Below, in pieces: positions 55,581 through 64,000 of a stretch of 64,000 bases of DNA (its first letter is position 1; the number at the start of each line of letters is the position of its first letter). The DNA lies in contig JASDFA010000016.1 in assembly GCA_035772735.1 (NCBI GenBank), forward strand, positions 168,397,001 to 168,461,000. Direction: 5' to 3'. The notes below the pieces were generated by a model. The model was not told where the DNA came from. It saw only the letters and a program-made list of their open reading frames with translations, and made no database searches. This stretch comes from Datura wrightii (taxonomy: Eukaryota > Streptophyta > Magnoliopsida > Solanales > Solanaceae). The position numbers and the translations under genes are program-made.

Positions 55581-57303
55581 AGTCATCTTCTCCCTACTTC
55601 TCTCTCGGCTCAAGAACTAGGGATCCTCTCCAAGGTGCAGCAAGATTCAAGATCTTTAGGGGGATCCTTCAACCAGGTTTGTGGGACTTCGACAAGGATA
55701 TTCTTTCATCGTTGTGTCCCAACTAATTTCATAAAACCTAGAATCTTCATTTCTATAGTAAAGCATGTCTTAGGGTTTTGATTCTATGTATGAAACTCCT
55801 ATAATTATCCATGTATTTCAAGTTCTAATGATCAATAACTATGTATGTCCATGAATTGCCTCTCAAATTCATGATTTATGTCCATGATATGATAATACCA
55901 TGATTTCTAAGACAACTATGATTTAACACTGTTTACGAAAAACATTGCTCTTTTGAAATATATGATTTTTCCATGATATCCCGTACATATGGTTTACACT
56001 ATGATTTGAGTCTATGATTTTTATGAATTTAGTATGATCAACATATTTATGGTACTTAGACTCTCAGGCCTCTTGCTACCTAGAAAGTAGCCCTTACTAG
56101 TCTTAGAACATTAGTTTTGAGCCCTCGGTATTAGCATGTTCATGGTCCTTTAGGCTCTCCGGATCCTTCTTAGATAATGCGGTTCTGATTAGTCTTATGA
56201 AATTAGCTTCAGAATTTCAGTTACATGTATCTTTATGTTCAGTTGGGAGTAGTACTTAGCACCGATTAGGCCAGGCTTTTAGTGTACCCAGGTCTCAGAA
56301 CTATGTGCCAGTGTAGGATAAGGGATTCTCAATAGTAGAGAATGTTTCCTTTAGCCCGAGGTATATGGGATCCTCGTTATTTGAGAGTGTCTCCCTTGCC
56401 TCAATGGGCACATACAGGAGTCATCGCTATTAGAGATTATCATCCTGAGTTACGAGTAATATCATTCCCATCATAGTTCTTACCCTTGGTAAGGTATGAA
56501 AACCCTCCCAACCAGGGTTACAGGTCGGGCTCCATGAGGCTCACATTGGAGTTTGTCGATTAATAGGCTCTCCCATAGTACAGTTTAGTTTTAGTTTCAA
56601 TATATTTATTTTAGTTATAGTTTTTAGTTTATGATTTCAGATTCAGTCTTCAGTACATGTACATGACCTTAAAACTGGGTTTACTTTATTCCATTAAATG
56701 TTTTTCAAACTGGAATCCTATGTCGGTATTCATACATTTCAGAAAGGGTCACTGTACTTTTCCTCAGCTTATGCACTTAGCCATGTTTATGTACATTCTT
56801 TTTTTAGATTCATAGTATGTTGTCGTTTCCAGTTATATTTTCCATATACTCAATACATTCCAATTACGATCACATGCTTTATGTGCTATATCATTTTATG
56901 ATATAGATTCAGGTATTTAGACTTAGTCCCCCGATTAGATACGTTCCAGACTTAATCAGCGAGTGTGGTGAGTCCTCATATTCTGAGGATGGGAGTTATG
57001 TTTTCTTTACTTCAGTATATTTCTAGTTTCAGATTTTGTAGTTAGCTGGGGACTTGTCCCAACAACTCATAAGACTAGTAGAGGCTTTCAGATAGTGTAG
57101 TGTTAGTTTCAATTTATGACTCAATATTTTTATTATATTTTTATCCTTTCCTTTTGATTAGTTATATTTCAGTTAAGCTTCTACTCAGATATGTTCTACT
57201 AGTTGTTGTTATGTAGAATTATCCTATGCCATGGGTTATCTTGGACCCATTTGTGGTTCTAGGTCCCGTGTCTCGATCACGGATCTATGCTCGAATTGTG
57301 ACA
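55581..57303 (+). repeat. LTR-like relic, Tekay-related subfamily
   Basis: Collinear blocks with Tekay-type LTRs: GGGAGTAGTACTTAGCACCGA (56250 region), TTACCCTTGGTAAGGTATGAAAACC, a stem-loop CTATATCAT / ATGATATAG at 56886-56906, TCCTCATATTCTGAGGA, GGGGACTTGTCCC, TAGAGGCTTTCAGA, and an ending CTCGAATTGTGACA at 57303. No PBS follows, so it is a solo or truncated LTR. Left boundary uncertain. Confidence 0.7.
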
Positions 57304-59560
57304 GAAGTATGGACCGCATCATGGATGTGCGGTCCGTCTTTGACCTGTAGCTGGTAGACTTTAGTGAATTTATGCCTCCTTTCATCAACTTTCATAGGAT
57401 TCCTGAAACTTAACAAAATAGTGTTAGTATTGACTTAAATTAGCACTTAATGAATGCAAACCTCTATGAAATGAAGTACAAATGTGCCGCAAAATCTCGA
57501 CACATCACACGTTGTACTGAGTTTTATTGGAATACTCAAATCTTTGTAAAGTCTTCCAGAACCTTGGTGTAAGCTGAGGGTATCCATATCGTAGCTTGTA
57601 AGCCTATTGAAAACTTCTTTCATAAAATCATATCTTCAAAATATAAGGGAAAAACCCCTAGTGTAATCTATGGTAATTATTTCCCATTTCATTATTACAA
57701 CTCCTATATTCTGGCTTTAATCCTTTGGGTTCTTGATGTCCTATATTTACTTACTAATAATCTAAACATTGAGTCATAATTTCTGTGACATGTCTTTTCA
57801 GTTTATTTTGCCACTGGACTTTCATTAGGTCATGGTATAGTTATGTCGTCCCTGGGTAGGATAAATATCGTAAACATTGAACTATTATTAGTGTTCCTTT
57901 TTGATATCTGTTTATTTTTGATTCACATGATTAAGCTCAATATCTGAGTACTTTATCTTTTCAATGCCTTAGACTAGGCTTATTTCATTACAAATTTCTT
58001 TCTTTAGTTTACTAACTATGAACCATTATACCGACACTTTTTCACTTCTGATTAGGCAATATCTCTATCGTATTCTTAATGAAAATTCTTTTGACACTTA
58101 AATTTAGCTACCAAGCCCTTAAGTTGGCTAACTGACATTATTCTTTTAATTATCTCTTCCTTGCATCTTTGTACTTACTTTCTCATAAATTTGTGAAAAA
58201 AGAGTCTGCTTCAATAACTAAGTCCATCTTTCTTGTCTTGGCTCAAATTTTCATTGCTCAAACATATATTGAAGATCTATGATCTGTGAATATGTAAGCT
58301 TGAATTTTATATGACTATTAATACCATGTCTTTAAGGTGAATACTACATTGTTGACTCAAGATCATGGGTTCGTTAATTCTGCTTATACCACTTTATCTC
58401 TCCTGAGATACAAGTAATAATCTCGTTGCGTTGTGTTAGAGAACCTCATAAGTAAAACCTTCTAGATACACTTGGCATTCTATAACTGATTCAAAGAGAT
58501 CATAATTTATCAAAAGTGAACACACATTCCTGAACATAACTTTATTTATCTACGAGTAGTCAATACACAATGTCGATCAGTTGTCCTTCTCATGGGTATA
58601 TAATACCAGTACATCCCATATGGAGGTCCTAGGCACAATGAAGCCCATTTTCTAATAATTCTTTCGACTCAGTAGGAGTCATTCTGTAAAGATGAGTAAA
58701 TATTGGTCATATTTATCTTGAAGTTTATTTTAAATGGAAGTCTTGAAGCCCATTTGGAATACATCGAGAAACTCATTAACTGCTAGGACAACAGTAGAGT
58801 TGCTAGTTCTTCTTCTATGCTTCTAACTCGAATTAAATGGTAGATATACCCTCTAGAAATCATATATTGTACCTTGAAGTAGGAAATAAAATTTCCCTTG
58901 GGTATTATGGGCTACCTTTCAATTCTAGGGTAAACTTACCTAGAAAAAACACTAATTCATACTCACTATAACATCCAAATTATCCATGTTTGACGCTTTA
59001 GATCAACCACAATATAATGGCTACTAATCTTCACTATATAATCTTGGTAGAATTACTTGGCTGAGTTGGTTCGCCAACCAGCATAAACACATCAAATTAG
59101 CTTTAAGAAGTATCTCTAGTTTTGTTCAAGCTTATTAGCAATGAACAACATACTTGCAACAAGGTCAGATACCAATCCCAAGTCTTAGTGACTGAATAAA
59201 ATATATACCTATGCAGTTTTGAATTTACCTAAACTGAATGCTCTGCCACTTCTACCCCTTCCTTGACCTGTTGAGGTTTGTAAACCTATCCCTGAGGGAC
59301 GAATAAACGCTACCAGTAATTTTATTAGCTGCACTATACTATCTCCTTATTTTTGAGTATTTCTTGGTATAAACCATTATGCAGTTTAAGCACAATATCT
59401 CAAGTTCTTTATGATGCTTGAGTTAGAGAAAGATAGGACAAATGAGTTTTTGATACATGTTAAGGGCACCACACTGTGGTTTACCAATAGAGAAATTATT
59501 ATAATTACTGTAAAGATCCATCTGATCGTTATAGGGCCCTGATGGCGTTGGTGTAAAAAT
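57304..59560 (-). pseudogene. Heavily decayed reverse-strand Ty3/Gypsy pol
   Basis: Nucleotide-level resemblance to D4 in order. Integrase zinc region at about 57715-57880, RNase H (GATCTATGATCTGTGAATATG... like the FTDHKSLQY region) at about 58275-58440, RT (GTCAATACACAATG, AGTAGGAGTCATTCTGTAAAG) at about 58555-58700, protease/gag side further right. No long ORF remains. Much older than the other copies. Confidence 0.65.
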
Positions 59561-60322
59561 TTAAAATTTTTTCTAATTTGATTTTATATTTGGGGAAGGA
59601 AGTGTGAGATAACGAGAATTTAAAAGGTTTGAGTTAAAATCAAAAGGGTGTAGATGGCTGACCATTGTAGTGGGCATATTTTCGTCGTAATGGGACCATT
59701 GCAGTGGAAAGGTCATTGCCTTAGTAGACGATGCTGACCAAAACTCTGTGTTTTAGTATATTTTAAGACCCAGTTCCTATTATAATAGGGTTTATTTATT
59801 AAAACCATTCCAGAGTAAAAACTTGGATATTCAAACCAAGAAGAGAAGAAGCTGGTTCAAAAAGGACTAGGATCTGTCATCCTCCCCGACAATTTCTTCA
59901 AGAACACTAAACTCAGGTAAGAACAAAACTCCATCATTTTTTGGCACTACCTTGACGTCCAGGTAGGATATGGCTTACCGTTGAGTTAGACTTTGATTGG
60001 TAACTCGTGTACGTGTGTAATATCGATGAATAATTAAGTAGTGTTTATAGATGTATATGATTTAATGAGTGCTTGTTAAGATCGTAGTAACACCATTATT
60101 AGTTGGGAAAAACTGATCCTAGATATAGGAAGAGGAAGAAGTGGTGAGACATGGATTGTAATTGATAGTGATTGTAAGTCCTTGATTGCGTAATCCTTGA
60201 GAATATATTCTTACTAGTATGTGCTTGGGTTGTATATTCTTGATTGTATATTTGTGATGGTACATTCTTGATATATGTAAGAGATAGATTGATATGAAAA
60301 GTTAGTTTTCTAGAAGAACTTT
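59561..60322 (+). other. Possible old LTR relic left of D6
   Basis: Contains repeated GACCATTG(T/C)AGTGG motifs at about 59662-59712 and an AGAGAAGAAG leader-like stretch with ACTCAGGTAAGAAC. It resembles the U3/R part of Gypsy LTRs in general style only. Target site ACTTT (60318-60322) for D6 lies at its end. Confidence 0.35.
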
Positions 60323-62527
60323 TGTTATACCCCGGGAACCCAAGGATTAGACCCGGGAGTTAAACGGGGAAAAATCTAGAAAATGTTACAGCAATGCAGA
60401 ACGAGTAGTTAGATGACTCATGAGGAGACCCCACGAGTCATCAGGTGGCTCGTGGGAAGGTTGTACTGTTCTAAATTGAGGTCCCCACGGGCGTGGGAAC
60501 GACTCGTGGTCAGCAACCATGAGTCGTCAGGTCTCCTATGGGGTGAGGCTAAGGGTTACCCGGGAGGTTTGACCAGTGTGCCTAATGGATGGGACCCCGC
60601 GAGTCGTGGCCAGCGCCAATGACTCGTGAGGTGGGTCGTGAGCAAGCCTATAGAAATTTGATTAAATATGTAGGTAGTGTACATGAAGGAAGTTGGTAAT
60701 GAGCCGTTGCCTTGGGGTACGAGTTGTCATGTCCTCCATTAAGAGCCCAGGTGAAAAGTTCCAGTGGACTCAACGAAATGACCCAACGACTCGTTGTTCC
60801 TGGAAACGAGTCGTCAGGTCGCCCATTAGTGTCACTTGGCAGTTATTTCCTGCGAATTAGTAAGGGCCTTCTCGTAATTTCCTATGCTCCTAGGACCTAA
60901 TCTACGTCGTTTTAAGGTCGAGAAAGGGTCTTTTTAGGAGGAAAAACTGATTCTAAGTCTCATTTGGCATTTTTCAAGATCAAGAGAAGGGAGTAGGAGG
61001 GGGTTCAAGTGTCTTCTTCAAGATTCTTCAAGTTGCCACCTAGGGTTTTTCAAGGGAGTTAAGAATCACGTAATTCCAGGTACGTGGGGTTTTGAATGGG
61101 TAGTTTAGTCCCTACCCATCCCTAATTTCTCTCAAATACTTAGTTTAAATTACAAACTCTTAATAGGTCATAACCCAATTGCATGTTTCCTCAAAAAGCG
61201 ATATGAGCATGTGGTAGTATGTCTAGAATCACGGGTTCGAATTATTGGGCTGTTTTCACTTATTTTCTTCACTATTGATGATTTAATCCATAAAAGTGCA
61301 TGTACCCTAATTCATGGGGTTTTTAGTGAAATTCATGATTTTGGTAGTTTCTAAAGCATGATATGAACTTTTGAATTTTTAAGCATGTTTTCAATTACTC
61401 ATGTTATTATGATCATGTTTTCTATAAATTTAAGCATTTTAGGTATGATTGAAATTATGGGCAATGCCCACATGTCGCTTATGATTCATGAACTACAATT
61501 TTGGTCGAACCAAGAACCCCATTTCCATGGCTAGCATCATGAATTCTCAAGCATTTTATGATTATCACAATTTAACTAGCCATGCATGTTATGTATGAAT
61601 TTTATGAGTACGTTTCATATTTTGGGAGTAGTACTTAACACTGAGTAAGTTCGGAGCCTAGGTTATGCCCCAAATCTTAGAACTACGTGCCACCGTAGGT
61701 TGTGTTTAGGACCGCCTCAGTGTCTGTCCCCTATGCCCTACGGGGTCTCCATGAGGGATATCACGCCTTTCATGGTTCATACCCTTAGCAAGGTACGGAC
61801 GGCCTCCCGACTAGGCTTACAAGTCGGACTCCATGTGTGCTCATATGGGGTATGTCGGTTATAGAAATCTCCCACTGTTCCTCATGTTTTAATGCATGTA
61901 TGATTATGTTCTTTTGGCTTAAGTCGTGTTTATGAAATGTTTTTCATCTTGTTATGACTACGACAGGTGTATGGATATTTTGGAAATATTGAACCTTACG
62001 ATATATTTATGATTTCAGTATTTATGATCATGATGTCCCCACTCCTATAACTTTTATATTTTAAAGTATTATTTTGCGTACGTAGTATACTCAGTACCTT
62101 CCAAGTACTGACCCACATACTTTTAGGATCCGGTTTGCAGGTTTAGCATCGTTCCTAGCTTGCTTTCAGTCCCGCTCCCAGCTTTCAGTGGTGAATCCTC
62201 ATGGTTTGAGGGCTTCATGTTTGGGCCTTATTTACCCTTTTGCTTTCAAAATGTTAGGGTTAGTTGGGGTCTTGTCCCTTAAACCCGCCTATTGTGATTA
62301 GAGGCTTTCAGACTTAACTATAGTATTACGTTATTTATGCTTGGATTGCGTATTATCAATTCATATATATTTTCTATTATGTTTTCATTTTTTATTTCTA
62401 ATATTTTAAGCTAAGTCTTTCTCCTTTTGTGATTGGATATATATATGATCATTCCATGGGTTGACTTGGAGTCTTCGGGGCTCCTTGTCTCGTGTCTACG
62501 ATCTGGGTGTACTCTCAGGTCATGACA
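60323..62527 (+). repeat. 5' LTR of D6
   Basis: 2205 bp, TGTTATACCCCGGG to GGTCATGACA. U3 CACGA-N-TCGTG cluster at 60405-60825. Stem-loop CAGTAC / GTACTG at about 62092-62110; the second R-like stem-loop seen in other LTRs is missing, apparently deleted. Confidence 0.93.
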
Positions 62528-62531
62528 AACT

Positions 62532-62543
62532 TGGTATCAGAGC
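62532..62543 (+). other. Primer-binding site, tRNA-iMet type (D6)
   Basis: TGGTATCAGAGC, perfect complement to the initiator tRNA-Met 3' end, four bases after the LTR. Confidence 0.93.
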
Positions 62544-62740
62544 CATAGGTTTGGATGTGTCCTAGGGAGTCTGAAATCCGCGTTAGGTAGAGTCTTCTTC
62601 ATAGGTGTGAAGCGTGCCACACTTATGACGAAGAGGCTACTAAGCGTTTTAGGAAATGTTCCCTTCTTTCATGATCTATGTCGTGCGGTGAAAACCTCTC
62701 CGTCCTTATAATTTGTGCGTTTTTGTGATTGCAAAAAGCT

Positions 62741-63860
62741 ATGGCTCCTAGGAGGATGAACGAATGGAGGAATAGAAATGATGAAGGCCACGAGGGTGGC
62801 CATGATAATGGGCGACAACAAGCCCCACCTATTCAGGAGCCCCAAGCACCAGAGCCAGCTTCCCACGCCGAGTTTCGATCGGCTATTCAAATGTTGGCGC
62901 AGGCCTTGACCGCTCAAGTCAACCAGCAGGCTGTTGCACATGTTCCATAGAACGAAAATGCAGCGGCAGCCCGGATCAGGGACTCTCTAAGGATGAACCC
63001 TCCTGAGTTCACAGGGGCAAAGGTGGACGAGGATCTAACACGAGTTCATTGAAGGGATCTTGAAGGTCACTCAGGTTATGGGAGTGACAAATGAGGAGTG
63101 TGTTGATTTGAACTCTTATCAGCTTAAGGAGGTCGCCTATATTGGGTTCAAGCAATTGAAGGACAGCCGGACAGCGGAAGAAGGCCCTATTAGCTGGGAC
63201 GAGTTCCACATGACCTTTCTCTATAGGTTCTCCCCTCTAGAGAAGAGGGAATTGAAAGCAGCTAAGTTTGTCAATCTCAAACAAGGAAAGATGACGGTGT
63301 TAGAATATTCATTTGAGTTCACTCGCCTGCCAAAGTATGCCCCTGAGTTAATGATGGATCAGAAGGCGCGGGTGAGCAGATTCGTGCAAGGAGTAGCCGA
63401 GTATCTGGACAAAGACTACAGAACAACCATGCTTCATCTGGATATGGACTACCCACGGATAGTCCTTTATACCCAGCAGATGGAGGCAGCTCATATGAGG
63501 TAGAGAGAGGACAAGAGGGCCAGAACTGATAGCTACAAGTCCTCCCAGTCGAGGCCAGGAGGTGCGCCTCACTAGCAGTTCCAGTACAAGTCTATGACAC
63601 CATCACCATCTTCAGCCAGTACCCCATCCAGGCCACGAGACGATCAGAGGAGCAGGGCCTTAGGTTTGAATAGTTAGAATAGCATGCGCTAGAGCGCACA
63701 TTCCCATATTGTGCTAGTTGTGGCAAGAACAACCCAAGGAAGTGTTTGGTGGGCTCAGATGCTTGTTTAGGGTGTGGCAAACTCGAACACAGGCTTAGGA
63801 ATTGCCTCGCAGCCAGGTCAGGAGGTAGTGGAGCCTGCGCTCCCACAGCTAGTTGAGCAG
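62741..63860 (+). pseudogene. gag: D6 gag
   Basis: ATG 62741 (MAPRRMNEWRNRNDEG). TAG at 62948-62950. A 1-bp insertion near 63036 shifts the frame; the capsid core is then open at 63060-63503 (WDEFHMTFLYRF, KRELKAAKFVNLKQGKMTVLEY). Zinc knuckles at about 63710-63805: CASCGKNNPRKC, then CLGCGKLEHRLRNC (CX2CX4HX4C). The protease region should start near the window end (VVMGMLRVF-like at 63975-64000). Confidence 0.9.
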
Positions 63861-64000
63861 CTCCAGCGGAACGTCCTATTTAGCAAGGTATTTCGACTAG
63901 TCTAGCTGGCGGTCAGCGCCAGAACCGCTTTTATGCACTTGGCTCTCGACAGGAGAAGGAGACTTCTACCCAAAGTGGTTATGGGTATGTTGCGAGTCTT

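Larger units (their letters stand above)
60323..64000 (+). mobile_element. Tekay/Del-like chromovirus D6, 5' part
   Basis: 5' LTR, PBS, leader and gag; the rest is beyond the window edge. Likely left target duplication ACTTT (60318-60322); the right copy is not visible. The LTR groups with that of D3. Confidence 0.92.

Noticed and set aside
57304..59560. Non-repetitive intergenic DNA
   Set aside because: At first it looks unique, but ordered similarity to reverse-strand integrase, RNase H and RT of D4 shows a decayed pol.

Overview
This window is plant nuclear heterochromatin made almost entirely of nested LTR retrotransposons. No host gene, tRNA, rRNA or CRISPR array was recognised. Plant origin follows from Athila-type and chromodomain-bearing Tekay/Del-type Ty3/Gypsy elements, initiator-Met and Asp tRNA primer-binding sites, and LTRs of 1.4-2.2 kb. 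A dicot, plausibly Solanaceae, is suggested by the overall style of the LTRs, but that is recollection and was not tested.

Layout. (1) 1-2113: the 3' end of an Athila-like element (A0, +), inserted in an LTR of an unrecognised family E (2114-2654). That LTR sits in the leader of a Tekay-like element, D1 (+). (2) 2655-17546: D1 gag-pol, split inside integrase by a complete Athila-like element A (-, 6762-16665, TSD GCTGT). (3) 17547-26568: D1 runs into a full LTR (17547-19646) that is also the 5' LTR of D2 (19647-24190). Next come a truncated LTR (24191-25426) and an integrase fragment, D3. (4) 26569-28844 and 41728-41920: D3's 3' LTR, split by a complete Athila-like element B (+, 28845-41722, TSD CTTAT). 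(5) 41921-45487: the 3' end and LTR of a family E element, joined to part of a Tekay-like LTR. (6) 45488-55145: a reverse-strand Tekay-like LTR, split by a complete Tekay-like element D4 (-, 45925-55078, TSD CGAGT). (7) 55146-60322: a microsatellite, an old LTR-like relic and a decayed reverse-strand pol. (8) 60323-64000: the 5' LTR, PBS and gag of another Tekay-like element, D6 (+), which leaves the window.

How the parts work. The Tekay-like elements carry gag, protease, RT, RNase H, integrase and a C-terminal chromodomain. Athila-like B carries gag-pol in one frame plus a separate 406-aa ORF downstream. That ORF is preceded by a GC-rich hairpin cluster like the one in the LTR U3, a pyrimidine-rich leader and a predicted 5' UTR intron, so it looks like a host-style transcription unit inside the element. 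B's gag-pol has seven nonsense codons, a frameshift and a lost integrase Asp, yet the extra ORF is open from end to end. Element A has lost RT, RNase H and most of integrase but keeps gag-protease and the extra ORF.

By-eye LTR comparison gives about 1.6% divergence for B and about 3% for A, with D4 clearly older. The nesting implies that the D chain is oldest and that A and B arrived later. Most nonsense codons are CAG to TAG or CAA to TAA, as expected from deamination of methylated cytosine in silenced chromatin.
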